This document shows positions 41,901 through 51,887 of a DNA stretch of 64,000 nucleotides, one piece after another; the stretch's first letter is position 1, and every line of letters starts with the position of its first letter. The translations under genes were made by a program, and so were the position numbers. A model generated the notes under the pieces. The model was not told the origin of the DNA. It did not search any database and was given only the letters and a program-made list of their open reading frames with translations. The DNA is from Struthidea cinerea (taxonomy: Eukaryota > Chordata > Aves > Passeriformes > Corcoracidae), in assembly GCA_013397865.1 (NCBI GenBank), contig VZTI01005313.1, forward strand, positions 233,318 to 297,317. Direction: 5' to 3'.

Positions 41901-44900
41901 AGCTGATGGAAGTGGTCCGATCAAATTATGAAGCAATGATTGACCGTGCTCATGGAGGTCCTAATTTCATGATGCATTCAGGAATTTCCCAAGCTTCTGA
42001 GTATGATGACCCACCAGGCCTGAGGGAGAAGGCAGAATACCTGCTGAGGGAGTGGGTGAACCTCTACCATTCAGCTGCAGCAGGCCGTGACAGTACCAAA
42101 GCATTCTCTGCGTTTGTTGGACAGGTAGAGCTTTTGGAAAGAAAGGTGCTTTTTATTCAACATAAGTAGGGTGTGATGCCCTCCATTTTAAAGCAGTGTT
42201 ATAACCTGTGTTAGGCATCCTTTTGAAACTTCCAGGTGTATGGCAGTTTACTGTCACAATTCTGTCTGTTTTGATGAAGCCCCTGTCCTCCACCGAATCA
42301 TGTTCTTCAGATCCTGTAGCAACAGGCTGTCGCTTCAGACCATGAGCTCTGAGATAAGTTTGGTGGAAAAAGAGCGTGAGCTGAGGTAGCTCTTGGAAAT
42401 AGTTCTGTCATGCTCTGTAATGAGCCTTGACTGGTGTTGCTCCTTACGGGTAACAGTAAAAGCTGACAGCCTACAGGAGGATGTCACCAGTCAAGATTCA
42501 GGTAAATTGTTTCAGGTCATGTGGGCAAGGGAATCCTTTTTCAAAATGAATGAATAGTAAGGAAAACCTTGAGACTTCATTAGCTGAAGTGGTGCCTAAA
42601 TTTAAACTATGTCCAACATGTCACACTCTGAAGCACCTTAATAGGTATGGTGAACATCACGTACCATCTTGCTTCTGGGTGTGATTGAGAAGGGAGATGC
42701 CCTCAGTAGCCCAGCATGTGTGGTAACAAACTCCCTGTATCTGCAGGCATCTCCCTAAAATGGTGTTCCTCGCATGCAGCTCCTTGACTGCAGCTGCGAG
42801 GAAGCCCCTGACATGGTCTTTTTGCATTGTGTTCTTTTTAAATTTGGGCCACTACCACAGATACGTGGCAGACTTTGCAGCTACTAATGAAAAGAAGCTC
42901 AAGCTTCAAAGTATGGATGACGATTGTGACTGATACAGTGGGTTTTTTCATTTGATTTTAGTGTCCTTGTGTACTGGCTTAGAGACAGCTTTCTGTTGGT
43001 CTGACTTCTACTGCATAGAACTTCTTGAATGTTTGTAATAGATATTGTGCTAAACCTGCATTTTAAAGAAATATTTTACCTAGTTCCATGACCTCACATT
43101 TTTTACTTTAAATCATGCTTCTAAAGCACACTTCAGAGTAGAGTGCTCACAATACTTAGTACACTTTTGTCCTACTTCACTCTTTATCACACTTATTTGA
43201 TTACCTTTTGTACATATTTGATCAGTTTTGAAATAGCAATTTAAATATGTTGAAGTGCAGTGTTTACTTACAATTGTTTCCTTATAGGCTTTAGTAATGA
43301 GTTCTAAAGGAATATTTTGTAATAACTACATTAAATAAGGTTCTATTACTGAACTTAAATGACTGCTGAAGTGTTGCTTTCTTCCCACAAGTCTGTAGGA
43401 CAAGCAGAAGCATAGAACTTTGAAGGCAGATACCTAAATTCTTTGGGTTTTTTAGGAAAAAAGTTTCTCTAGAAATACTGTAAATTCTCCACATTGTCTC
43501 CAAGTTAGAAGTTGTGCTGTTTTTATAGCTTTGTGCAGTAGGAGTTTAGAAATACGATGCTTTATTCAAAACCCACAAGTTTTCTGCAGTGTAATTTGTT
43601 TCATTTTGATGGTTCTAATAATGTGGGTAACAAATAAAATGAGGTCTCTGAGGTTTTTTGTATGTATATTATTAAAACAACTCCCCCATGCAAAACAAAA
43701 AAGCCCACCCAGTCTTTCTCTGCATGTAGTATTCATGTAAGGAAAATTCACTTTCCAAATGCAGTTTGTTTCTACAGAATGTGGCTGCAAAGTAGTGGTG
43801 ATGCCTGAGCTAGGAGGTGGAGTCTGCCCTTCCCAGAGCTTGTACTCCTCGTGTTCTTCATGCAAGGTTGAATGCTGGTGGCAGAACTGATACCGAAGCA
43901 GGCTTCTCAGCTATGCTGATGGTTGGAAAGATTTGGGATTCAAAAGATTGTATTTGAGAATAAATGTGATTGCTAAAATTGTGTTGCCACCCACAGATTC
44001 CCTTGCAAACATTTATCTCTCTGGAGAGTATGGCAAAAATTAACTGTGGAAGGCAGGGTGGGTGCTTTGTAAAGGGTGTGTTGTTTGACATAAATTGTAA
44101 AATGAACTGTCTGTGGTTACTGTGCTGAGGTTTTTTCCTTTCCTGGTTAGATGCACCAGCAGGGGATCCTGAAAACAGATGACCTGATCACCCGTTTTTT
44201 CCGTCTTTGCACTGAAATGTGTGTTGAGATCAGCTATCGAGCCCTGGCCGAGCAACAGCACAATCCTGCAGCCAACCCCACTATGATTCGAGCCAAGTGC
44301 TACCACAACCTGGATGCCTTTGTGCGACTCATTGCGCTGCTGGTGAAGCACTCTGGGGAGGCAACCAACACAGTCACAAAGATCAATCTCCTGAATAAGG
44401 TTGGGAATCCTCCTCGTCCTCATTGCATTTGAAGTGTGTTGTCAGCTGTACCTTTGCTGATAAACCTGAGGTGTAGACCTTAACGTAGGCTGCTGATGAA
44501 CTGTCTGATGAGAACTTAGATGGCTTGGTCACTGATAAACTTTTGAGTGAACGACCAAGATGCCAAGTGGCTTTCTTGTTCACAAGGATTTCATCTCAAA
44601 CCAATCTGAAATTCATCTTTGTGCCTTGAAATGAAAATGTCAGCAGCTGCTGTTTTAAGGTTGTTGATTCCTCTGTGTTTACCTTGATGTTATGAGGGTC
44701 TTGCCTTTGCTCTTACACTACTTGGTTTATGACTGGGTGGTCTTAGGTAGTTAAGACCTTCTGACACTGCCCACTCAGTCATTGTGACTGTGGTCCAAGG
44801 GACAGGGAGAGCAAAGAACAGTGGTTGGGAATTGCTAAAACAAATTGTAGTATTCATTTATGCAGCACTTCTAGTAACTTAGGATTTTTGGTTCTTGTTA

Positions 44901-47900
44901 GAATCTACTGCTTATTTTTTTTACTGATGGTTAAAGTATTATCTGTAGTCTGACTTGGAAAGTAATTCTTGCTGTCTCCACATCTTAATATCTTTAGGTT
45001 CTTGGTATTGTGGTGGGAGTTCTTCTGCAAGACCATGATGTTCGGCAGAGTGAGTTTCAGCAACTTCCTTACCATCGCATTTTCATCATGTTGCTGTTGG
45101 AATTAAATGCTCCTGAGCATGTGCTGGAGACCATCAACTTCCAGACACTCACAGCTTTCTGGTATGTGTTTGGGATTGGCCGCAGTGCTCATCCTTCTTG
45201 GTAGGATCAAGGATTTTCACTTAAAGGCTATCTGACTGTTCTTTGTGGTGGCTTAATCACCTTTGGAGTAACTGGTTCTACTGTGGACTGACCACTTGCT
45301 TGTTTTAGGGAAGATTACTGGTAAAATCCAAGGTGCTCAAATGCCTTTGCTTTTAGGGCTGTGTTTTTCCCTCAGTGTTATGAAAAGCAATCTTATTGCT
45401 GTGCACTTCTAACCTGCTCTAACTTTTCTTTCAGTAACACATTTCACATCCTGAGGCCTACAAAAGCTCCAGGTTTTGTTTATGCCTGGCTGGAACTGAT
45501 CTCCCATCGGATATTTATTGCAAGAATGCTGGCACATACACCACAGCAGAAGGTGTGGCTGCAGTTTATCTTTTCTGAATTAAAAAGCTCACCCAGATGT
45601 TTATCTGGTGTGGTGCTGTTTCACATCTCTTGAAGTGCACTAGTAGCATGGCTGTTCTGTTTTTGTTGTCTTCCATATTCACAGCAACCTAACTGCATGG
45701 AGGAGAGTCTGTGTGTCAATAACTATGGAACACAGGGTGAATTGAATTTAATAAACATGACTTTATCAATGTCTAGAAGAGCTGTAGCCTTCCTTCTAGG
45801 CTAAATATTGTCAGCTCAAAATGGCATGCTGAGGGTTCTGGAAACACCTGTGGCACAATGATGGGCATCTGAAGCCTTTGAAATGATCTGTGCTGCACTC
45901 AGTGCTAGAGCTGGCAGTTGCTAGCTCTTCCATCCAGGTTTATATAAAGATCAATCTAATTATAGTTTTGAAATTAAGGTAACTGGTCTTCATTGCATGT
46001 TTTCCACCTGATGTTCTTTTCTTGACAGGGTTGGCCTATGTATGCCCAGTTATTGATCGATCTATTCAAGTACTTGGCTCCTTTCCTTAGAAATGTGGAA
46101 CTCACCAAACCTATGCAAATTCTTTACAAGGTAAAAAAATGTCAACTAATAGATACCTCCAATCAAAGTTGTCTGAAATAAGAGGTATTCTGGCAGCAAA
46201 ACAGAATTACCTGTTGTCTTCTAACTTACATCTTTAAGTTGACTGTAAATGGTGGGGAAGCAGGCTGCCCTCCCACATTAGTTTCCGTCTGGTAGTGTTA
46301 GCCACATGACATAGAATGATGGCTCTGCAAGCTTTTGGACAGTTTCAACAGTTACACACCTCTTATATTTAATATTTTATTTCACAGGGCACTCTGCGTG
46401 TGTTGCTGGTCTTGTTGCATGATTTCCCAGAATTTCTTTGTGACTACCACTATGGGTTCTGTGATGTGATCCCACCTAACTGTATTCAGCTAAGGAATCT
46501 GATCCTGAGTGCCTTCCCACGGAACATGAGGCTTCCAGACCCTTTCACCCCCAACCTAAAGGTAGAACTTACTTTAAGGAGTTTGATAATAGGAAGCTTT
46601 AATGCTCAAAATACTCTCTATCCAGGTTAATATTATCTAATTAAATCTTGGAGTATCTGCTAGGCAACTAATCCTGGAATGATTGAAAGGAAACTTTCTC
46701 ACGCTGCTAAAGCACTGTCCTGTTGCTCTTTTCTGCCTGAGCTGTGCAGGGTGATGGGAGCAAAGCTGCAGTGCTCATTGTCACTGAAGAAGGCTGTTCT
46801 TGACTTGTGTGGATGTTTGTACCATTTGAAACTACCAGGCTGTCTGGAGTGTTCATAAGGAGACCACAAAGGCAGTGACTGAATTTCCCTATGGCCTTCA
46901 CCCCTGAATTTTTTTATCCTCTCAATTCTTCAAGACTTGAAGAATTGTGTAATAAGTTAGCATGTTAGAGATCACGTGTCTTGTGAAATCTGGAAAAATC
47001 AGGTGTTGCCATTTCATTGATGGAAGGAAAAGTGACCAACAGCAGTAGTTGATGTAATACTGCTTACGGATCTGCTTTTCCAATTTGTTCCATTGCTGAT
47101 GGTTTAGTTGACTGTCATGGTTTTCTGTCAACAGGTGGACATGTTAAGTGAGATTAATATTGCTCCACGAATACTCACAAATTTCACTGGAGTGATGCCA
47201 CCTCAGTTCAAGAAAGACTTGGATTCCTATCTCAAAACTCGTTCTCCAGTCACCTTTTTGTCTGACTTGCGTAGCAACCTACAAGTAAGTTTGAGGGTTT
47301 TGAGGTTTCTTTGGGTGCTCAATTTAAATAATGTGGCACAAATGATCTCACTTGTTCAGCCACCATCCTTTCTTGCAGGAATTTTGTTGGTGTGTTGGCC
47401 AACATGTGTTCCAGGCAGTAGAAAAGCCTGTGAAAATTCACACTGAATAAGTCTTGTGCCAGTCCCTGGTAGGATGTGTTGAAGCGTTTTAGAATCTGAA
47501 TAAATTTTGACTCCAAATAGATTCATTGTTACAGAAATATATGTATCCTCATGCTAATGCTTTAAGGGTAAAAAAGGTCAAATTAGCTAAAGCCCAGGTC
47601 AGAATTGTGGCTAAAACTTCATTTCAGACATTTCATGGCTTGGCTTGCAGCAGACTTGAGGTCTGAAGTTGGACTTCCTTAGAAACATTGCTTAGAAACA
47701 TTCACACGAGGGGGCTGTTTCAGCCAGCCTCTGGCACTGCTGGTGAATTCACATTGCCTTACCTGATGTTTTCCTTTAGGTAGACAGTAAAAACAAATCT
47801 GTTGTGTCAACACTTTGCTGATGTTTTTGCAAAAAAAAAAAAAAAATATATATATACACACACACATACATATGCACTAAAATATATGCTTTCTAATATA

Positions 47901-49661
47901 TACTGTATTAAAAAAGGCTAAATGCCAAATTGAATTTGTGGCTGTCCCAGCGTGTTGTCTTCTGGCTGATCAATAAGAGACTTGGATGCTGTTGTTGTAC
48001 ATGTTGTACCTTCGAGTGCTGAAGGAATATCGACTGTTAATGCTTTTCATATCTTTGCTATTAGGTATCGAATGAACCTGGCAACCGCTATAACATCCAG
48101 CTCATTAATGCACTGGTGCTCTACGTAGGTACTCAAGCTATTGCACACATTCATAACAAAGGCAGCACACCCTCTATGAGCACCATTACCCACTCGGCTC
48201 ACATGGACATCTTCCAGAATCTGGCAGTAGACCTGGATACTGAAGGTGAGCTGGAAACACTGCTAGTTCATGTGATGTCGCATTTACGGCAAGTGGGCCC
48301 TCACTTTAAAAAGGACACTGAGGTGCTGGAGTGTGTCCAGCAAAGGGCACCAAGGCTTGTGGAAGGTCTAGAAAACATGTCTCATGAGGAACGGCTGAGG
48401 GAGCTGGGTTTGTTTAGTCTTGAGAACAGGAGGCTCGGGGGGACCTGAGCTCTGAAGGGTTGTTGTAGTGAAGTGGGGGTCTCTTCTACCATGCCTGCAG
48501 TGAGAGGACAAGAGGAAATGGCCTTAAGCTGTTACAGGGAGGATTCAGATTAGATACTAGAAAAAGTTTTTTCACTGTTAGGATGGTCTGATACTGGAAT
48601 AGGCTGCCCAGGGAGGTGGCGGAATCACCATCCCTGGAGGTATTTAAGAGGCATCTGGATCTGGTGCTGGGCAATGTGATTTAGTGGTTATGGGATTACT
48701 GGGGTAGTACTGGGTTGATGGTTGGACTTGATGGTCTTAAAGGTCTCTTCCAACCTTGATGATTCTGTGATTTCATGTAGCTGATAGTGAATTCACAAAA
48801 AGCAGTGCTACATTAGAATATTAAACTGTGAATATAGGAGCAGTGTTAGAACCAAAAGTTCAAAGTAGTCAAGGGAATTAGAAATGCCTTCAGTGAAGAA
48901 GAATTGAATTCTTACTTCTCCATCAGCCTGGGTTGATACAGCTTTTACATATCATCAGTTGGTTTTGTTTCCTGTACCTCCATGAGGCTCCCAGGCGTTA
49001 ATCTCAAGCACTGCTGGTTGCTTCTTGATTCCCCTTTGTGTGCAAGGGAAGCCTTGTGTACTCAGTGTTCTCTCCTGCAGGCCGGTACCTCTTCCTGAAC
49101 GCCATCGCCAACCAGCTGCGGTACCCCAATAGTCACACCCACTACTTCAGCTGCACCATGCTCTACCTGTTTGCAGAGGCCAACACAGAAGCTATCCAGG
49201 AGCAGATCACCAGGTCAGAGGGACGGCATTTAACTTGCCAACATTCAGCTTTTTGCTTTTCCTCCTTCTGTATTTTGAATCTTTGAGCTCTAACTGTTCT
49301 TACTTTTGAATTTCAGGGTTCTCTTGGAACGACTGATTGTAAATAGGCCTCATCCCTGGGGTCTCCTTATTACTTTCATTGAGCTGATAAAAAATCCAGC
49401 GTTCAAGTTCTGGAACCATGAGTTTGTTCACTGCGCTCCAGAAATTGAGAAGTGAGTATAACTTTACCACAGAGTCATTAAAATGATATCTCTGAAGCAG
49501 TTGCATCTTGAGGTTTTGGTGCTGTCACAGCATCCATTTGCTGCCATAAATGCACCTACCACTGCTTTGCTTCCATGTGCAGGTTGTTCCAGTCAGTTGC
49601 ACAGTGCTGCATGGGGCAGAAGCAGGCCCAGCAAGTCATGGAAGGGACTGGTGCCAGTTAG
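133..49661 (+). CDS. CNOT1: CNOT1, CCR4-NOT transcription complex subunit 1 (48 coding exons)
   Basis: Scaffold of the CCR4-NOT deadenylase complex in cytoplasm and nucleus. It docks CNOT7/8, CNOT9, CNOT2-CNOT3 and RNA-binding adaptors. I joined 48 exons by GT-AG (one GC-AG) junctions and by family similarity: 133-234, 3852-3959, 4640-4738, 5266-5334, 5453-5507, 5893-6096, 7482-7650, 9498-9624, 9917-10027, 11178-11348, 11883-12010, 12977-13217, 14682-14801, 15862-15984, 16216-16367, 20804-20954, then as listed in the block entries below. The total is 7,131 nt: 2,376 residues plus stop, the human length. The protein starts [19 protein letters not shown] and ends [10 protein letters not shown]. 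No frameshift or stop was seen. The start was chosen by homology. The first 132 bases look like 5' UTR, and the true first exon and promoter lie outside the window. Confidence 0.98.
235..3851 (+). other. CNOT1 intron 1
   Basis: This 3.6-kb intron carries one antisense CR1 fragment (2084-2290) and T-rich runs near 1468. No other gene or RNA was recognised on either strand. Confidence 0.7.
2084..2290 (-). repeat. CR1 LINE 3' fragment, antisense to CNOT1
   Basis: The + strand reads as the reverse complement of the avian CR1 3' region: GATGTTGGAAGGGAGCTGTG, then GTCCAACCTCCTGCTCAAGC, GGGTTGCCCAGGA and GACTCCACAACCTTTCTGGG. It is truncated, diverged and non-coding. The outer boundaries are approximate; the 5' side may extend as diverged sequence to about 2440. 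Confidence 0.85.
3960..16215 (+). other. CNOT1 introns 2-14, no distinct elements seen
   Basis: The larger introns here are 6097-7481, 7651-9497, 10028-11177, 12011-12976, 13218-14681 and 14802-15861. They hold simple T or A runs (5358-5376, 13504-13517, 14959-14970) and a short perfect hairpin at 4809-4835 (11-bp arms, 5-nt loop). I recognised no transposon, RNA gene or antisense gene. Confidence 0.6.
16368..20803 (+). other. CNOT1 intron 15, largest intron
   Basis: A 4.4-kb intron ending TGTCCCAG. It contains a T/G-rich low-complexity stretch at about 18697-18763 and no recognisable coding or mobile element. Given its size it is a reasonable place to search for intronic RNAs, but I could not identify one. 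Confidence 0.6.
22301..26396 (+). CDS. CNOT1: CNOT1 exons 17-21: Ser/Pro/Gly linker and tristetraprolin-binding domain, residues 711-990
   Basis: Exons: 22301-22502, 22963-23109, 24224-24348, 25165-25451, 26318-26396. Exons 17-18 encode a low-complexity linker rich in Ser, Pro, Gly and Thr (e.g. [19 protein letters not shown]). Exons 19-21 encode the MIF4G-like helical domain that in the family binds the C-terminal motif of tristetraprolin (about residues 800-999). The exon 20 translation, such as [20 protein letters not shown], is close to invariant. Exon 18 has two usable donors, giving ...QQSKMKPSDL or ...QQTDL. Compared with human, the linker carries most of the substitutions, as expected for disordered sequence. 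Confidence 0.95.
22963..23109 (+). other. CNOT1: CNOT1 exon 18 with tandem alternative donors
   Basis: The donor GTAAGA at 23095 and the donor GTAAGT at 23110 are 15 nt apart. Both join in frame to exon 19, which starts with CT: the proximal donor gives Thr-Asp-Leu, the distal one Ser-Lys-Met-Lys-Pro-Ser-Asp-Leu. The five-residue difference corresponds to the known 2,371 and 2,376-residue CNOT1 isoforms. Confidence 0.75.
25581..25626. repeat. Short tandem duplication in CNOT1 intron 20
   Basis: AAACAAAATGTGTGAATGTG occurs at 25581-25600 and again at 25607-25626 with no mismatch, separated by 6 bases. It is a local duplication with no evident function. Confidence 0.9.
27648..33075 (+). CDS. 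CNOT1: CNOT1 exons 22-28: Ala/Gln/Thr linker and MIF4G deadenylase-binding domain, residues 991-1335
   Basis: Exons: 27648-27878, 29154-29294, 29981-30160, 31237-31353, 31782-31892, 32498-32575, 32898-33075. Exon 22 holds a low-complexity run ([16 protein letters not shown], then a Thr-rich stretch). Exons 23-28 make the MIF4G domain that anchors the CNOT7/CNOT8 (CAF1) nuclease and links it to the DDX6 helicase in the family (about residues 1090-1317). The intron after exon 23 begins with GC (AAG|GCAAGT at 29292-29300) and ends ACCACAG, a standard GC-AG type. Exon 28 ends in a Thr-rich linker split across the junction. Confidence 0.95.
29295..29980 (+). other. CNOT1: GC-AG intron 23 of CNOT1
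   Basis: The intron starts GCAAGT directly after the exon end ACACAGAAG and ends ACCACAG. Shifting the boundary to a GT would break the frame and the conserved MTQKVEELKE junction. The rest of the donor matches the consensus perfectly, as is typical for GC-AG introns. Confidence 0.8.
33569..36922 (+). CDS. CNOT1: CNOT1 exons 29-33: DUF3819 / CNOT9-binding domain, residues 1336-1600
   Basis: Exons: 33569-33699, 34061-34357, 35913-36053, 36146-36250, 36803-36922. The first exon is a Ser/Thr/Pro linker. The next ones encode the three-helix-bundle DUF3819 domain (about 1356-1588) that clamps CNOT9 (CAF40) and so connects to GW182/TNRC6 and other adaptors. [20 protein letters not shown] and [20 protein letters not shown] are diagnostic. 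Exon 30, at 297 nt, is the largest coding exon of the gene. Intron 30 contains a recent 95-bp tandem duplication, described separately. Confidence 0.95.
35451..35640. repeat. 95-bp perfect tandem duplication in CNOT1 intron 30
   Basis: Two adjacent 95-bp copies, 35451-35545 and 35546-35640, differ at one base I can see (CCTAGG versus CTTAGG near the start). The near identity means it is either a very recent duplication or an assembly artefact. Confidence 0.95.
37270..37548 (+). repeat. CR1 LINE 3' fragment, sense
   Basis: It starts near GGGGGAATGGCTTCAAACTG and contains TTAGATTAGATGTTAGGAGG and AACTTCTTCCCTGTGAGGGT. It ends in the CR1 tail ATTCTGTG ATTCTGAG at 37533-37548. It is 5'-truncated, lies in intron 33 and is not coding. 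Confidence 0.93.
37750..42124 (+). CDS. CNOT1: CNOT1 exons 34-38: connector region, residues 1601-1882
   Basis: Exons: 37750-37941, 39686-39828, 40428-40536, 40627-40796, 41893-42124. This is the helical connector between the CNOT9-binding and C-terminal NOT1 domains. It reads [15 protein letters not shown], then [26 protein letters not shown] and [20 protein letters not shown]. The acceptor of exon 34 is the NAGNAG sequence AAGCAG at 37744-37749, so an extra Gln could be included. I took the distal AG because it matches the usual PMKQAW junction. Confidence 0.95.
37942..39685 (+). other. CNOT1 intron 34
   Basis: A 1.7-kb intron ending CTATTCTAG. No repeat or RNA gene was recognised. A 90-codon open frame near 38368-38637 has no recognisable protein similarity and is treated as chance. 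Confidence 0.55.
40797..41892 (+). other. CNOT1 intron 37, with long overlapping open frames
   Basis: The intron is unusually open. A 185-codon frame runs on the - strand (41332-41889) and a 138-codon frame on the + strand (41074-41490). I recognise neither protein. Composition looks protein-like, but ORFs of this size are expected about once in a window like this. See the findings. Confidence 0.4.
42289..42495 (+). ncRNA. Candidate structured intronic RNA (three hairpins)
   Basis: Arms: TCCACC 42289-42294 with GGTGGA 42362-42367, containing TCATG/CATGA and CCTGT (42313-42317)/ACAGG; GAGCGTGA 42372-42379 with TCATGCTC 42408-42415 (one G-T pair); CTTGACTGGTG 42426-42436 with CACCAGTCAAG 42485-42495, containing CTCCT/AGGAG. 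CNOT1 is a known host of H/ACA snoRNAs in human, and AAAAGA at 42367-42372 after the first hairpin fits an H-box. No ACA box closes the second hairpin, so the snoRNA reading is incomplete. Confidence 0.25.
42691..42816 (+). ncRNA. Candidate H/ACA-like snoRNA in CNOT1 intron 38
   Basis: It has two hairpins in 126 nt. Arms AGGGAGATGCC (42691-42701) and GGCATCTCCCT (42746-42756) pair perfectly over 11 bp. Arms TTCCTCGCA (42766-42774) and TGCGAGGAA (42795-42803) pair over 9 bp and continue inward as TGCAG/CTGCA. They are joined by AAAATGGTG, and ACATGG ends the unit at 42811-42816. Layout and length fit hairpin-hinge-hairpin-ACA. Against it, the hinge lacks a proper ANANNA box and 7 nt separate the last stem from ACA. 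I could not assign a guide target. Confidence 0.3.
44151..49661 (+). CDS. CNOT1: CNOT1 exons 39-48: C-terminal NOT1 superfamily domain, residues 1883-2376
   Basis: Exons: 44151-44399, 44998-45161, 45435-45552, 46029-46130, 46388-46561, 47135-47284, 48065-48245, 49081-49213, 49317-49451, 49583-49661. They encode the all-helical NOT1 C-terminal domain that binds the NOT-boxes of CNOT2 and CNOT3. Clear signatures are [50 protein letters not shown] and [17 protein letters not shown]. The last exon encodes [20 protein letters not shown] and stops at 49659-49661 (TAG). Intron 45 has taken in a sense CR1 fragment without disturbing either splice site. Confidence 0.96.
47831..47876. repeat. A-run plus (TA)n(CA)n microsatellite
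   Basis: Sixteen As at 47831-47846 are followed by alternating TA and then CA dinucleotides to about 47870, inside intron 44. Confidence 0.9.
48285..48777 (+). repeat. CR1 LINE 3' fragment, sense (longest in the window)
   Basis: The sequence follows the CR1 3' consensus: AAAAAGGACACTGAGGTGCT, GGCTGAGGGAGCTGGGTTTG, GCTGCCCAGGGAGGTGGCGG, CACCATCCCTGGAGGT, TTGGACTTGATGGTCTTA, CTCTTCCAACCTTGATGATT. It ends with the tail ATTCTGTG at 48762-48769. A short RT-derived reading frame at the start is broken by stops. It lies 40 nt after exon 45. Confidence 0.93.
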
Positions 49662-50705
49662 ATGAGCTGCATCCTGCATTGTAAGAGTGCCAGCCTGGAG
49701 GTCCCGTCCCATTGACTGACTGAAGACTCTGTAAGGCTCCTCCTGACCTTCCCAGCCCCCTTGATTGGGTAGACACAACAGACCCTGGGTGAAAGTCTTA
49801 TGTGGGCATGTTCCAAAGTTTGAAACAAATTTTTTGACTTTTAGCCAAACTTCAGAAGATGCTGTGAATATCATTTGAACTAGTGTAAATACAAGGAACA
49901 GAAACATTTGTCTGGACTTTTGGGTTTGTGCAAATTGTGTAAAAGGCAGGTGGGTAACTGGTGCCTGTCCATCTTGTAATAAAGGGGCAGCTGCTGATGC
50001 CAAGCACTTGTCTGGGGCAGACCTCCTTGTCCTGACATTCCCAGACTCCCAAAGAATATTGAAAAGCCAGTAACTTATTTTTCTTTATGTGGATGGGGGA
50101 CCTTTAAATCACTAAGTTGTTTAAAAAAAAAAAAGTGGATGTGTTTGGAATATGGGAATTCTATGGAGTACAGGAGGGGTGAGGGAGGGGTTAAGTTTCA
50201 CTGTTGCTTTACCCTCACCCTCACCAAATGCTGATAGACAGCAAGTGGAGTGGCAGTCAGAGAATGCCTCCTTTTTGTTGGAGAAGAAACAGGCCCTTTG
50301 GGTGAGGGTCAGCTGTTTTCAGTAAATAAACCAGAGACCAGGCCTATAGCTTCTTTTTTTTTTTTTTTTTTGTTTTTGTTTTTGGTTTATTTTGTTTTTG
50401 ACAGTTGTAAATTTTGGAAGATGAGGGGTTAAATCTAGACCTTTTCCCACCCTCCCCTGTGACCACAGTATAAGTTTGTAAAAAAAACCTAAAAAGGGAA
50501 AAAAAAAAGAAAAAATTAAACAAAACAAAAAACCCAAAGGACCAATACAGCCCATTTTGTAAGGATTTTCAATGTTTTGTAAAGTATTGGTCCACGTGTT
50601 GTATTTTGTAGCCTTTCTAGTTCTTGGGCTTTAGTTCTCCCACTCTTGTATGTATGCATACTGTAGTTACACATTAAAGTCATGACATGCAGCACGTGCC
50701 ACTGT
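49662..50705 (+). other. CNOT1: CNOT1 3' UTR with three possible poly(A) signals
   Basis: The region after the stop is untranslated. Poly(A) hexamers lie at 49978-49983 (AATAAA), 50325-50330 (AATAAA) and 50673-50678 (ATTAAA). The last precedes a CATGACATG context and probably marks the distal end near 50,700. The region also has a T run at 50354-50371, a Tn-G-T5 stretch after it, and A-rich stretches near 50120 and 50480-50530. Confidence 0.7.
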
Positions 50706-51887
50706 GCTTATTCTCTCTAGTTCTATCCTGGCCAGTTGGTGTCTTTCAAAGCCTGTTCCACCCATCCAAAATTTGCAGTTCTTCAGTGTGTTTTGGGCAC
50801 TGCCTGTTGAAAGCAACTGGGTTTGTTCTCTAGCACGAGGTCAGCGGGCAGATGTAATGACTAGACAGGGTCTTGCTTTGAAGTGCAACAGAAAGAACAG
50901 TTGTGTGGAAATAGAAATGGTTTAGTTACAAGTTCGTGAGCAGTTTGTCTCAGACAGGAGACTGCAGTGGAGGTATACAGAGTGTAGATAGCCCATCAGT
51001 TTCATTTCTAGTGCCTTCCACCCTGCTGTGATCTCCCTGCAGCCGGAATCTGCCCAAGGTTGTGGTTAGCTGTCGTAAGGGTTGGCAGCTTCAGTGTTGT
51101 TAATACTGCAAGGTCCTGTAACCTAGCAGAGGCTAGGAAATAGAGCTTCACTGCTTTCTTTTTAGATAACATCACTAGTTTGTTAAAGCTCATTGACTGC
51201 TGTGGTGCAGGCAGAGAGGTCAGGATTTCCTCTTTGGGTTTAAGGGATTCTGTAAACCTGGCTTTGCACTTGGTGCATGGAGGAGAAACAGCTCTGAGGG
51301 ACCACTGAGCCAGCTGTGCCAGTGGGTGGCAGCTCAGAGGTAATTGTCTCTCTCTCTGTTCTAGGCATTATTCTCCTCTGTGTCAAGGACTAGATTGTGG
51401 CTAGGTCCTACAATTCCATGGCATTTCTTTGCCAGGTCAGCAGCTGTGCTGAAACTGAGCCTTTTGAAGTTGGAAATTTTTGGTTCTGCTGTTGCCACTT
51501 CAGCTTACTCCTCCTCCTACTGGGTTAGGATACAGAGAATTAGCAGCAACTAGTTTTTCTTTATCTAGTCCAGATGCCATGGGATTTTTTTCTTCCATTT
51601 AACTCTAGCAAACCATGTGCAGAGCTTATTGCCTTGTCCTGATGGCTCAAAAGAGTTTCTGGTTCTGTACTAATGCTGCTGTGCTTGGCTGGTTCCCTTC
51701 AGGTTTTAAGAGCGTCTGTGGAGAGGCTGGAAGGTGGACAGGACTCAGCCAAGATCCCAGTAACACAAGTTGGGCTGGTAGGATGGAGGCCCCTGCATTT
51801 CATATCCTCCCTTTGCTGCCAAGTTTTACAAACATGGACACAAAGAGCCAGGTGTAGAAAGGAGAGAGACATGGTTAGTCTGCACAG
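50706..51887. other. Intergenic region 3' of CNOT1
   Basis: No gene, RNA or repeat was recognised between the distal CNOT1 poly(A) signal and the retroviral remnant. Confidence 0.6.

Larger units (their letters stand above)
42125..44150 (+). other. CNOT1 intron 38, hairpin-rich
   Basis: This 2.0-kb intron has a cluster of perfect inverted repeats between 42289 and 42816, annotated as candidate structured RNA. The remainder is AT-rich with no repeat recognised. Confidence 0.6.

Noticed and set aside
44494..44535. C/D-box-like pair (TGATGA at 44494 and CTGA at 44532) in intron 39
   Set aside because: Flanking bases do not form a terminal stem and the spacing is short; these motifs are common by chance.
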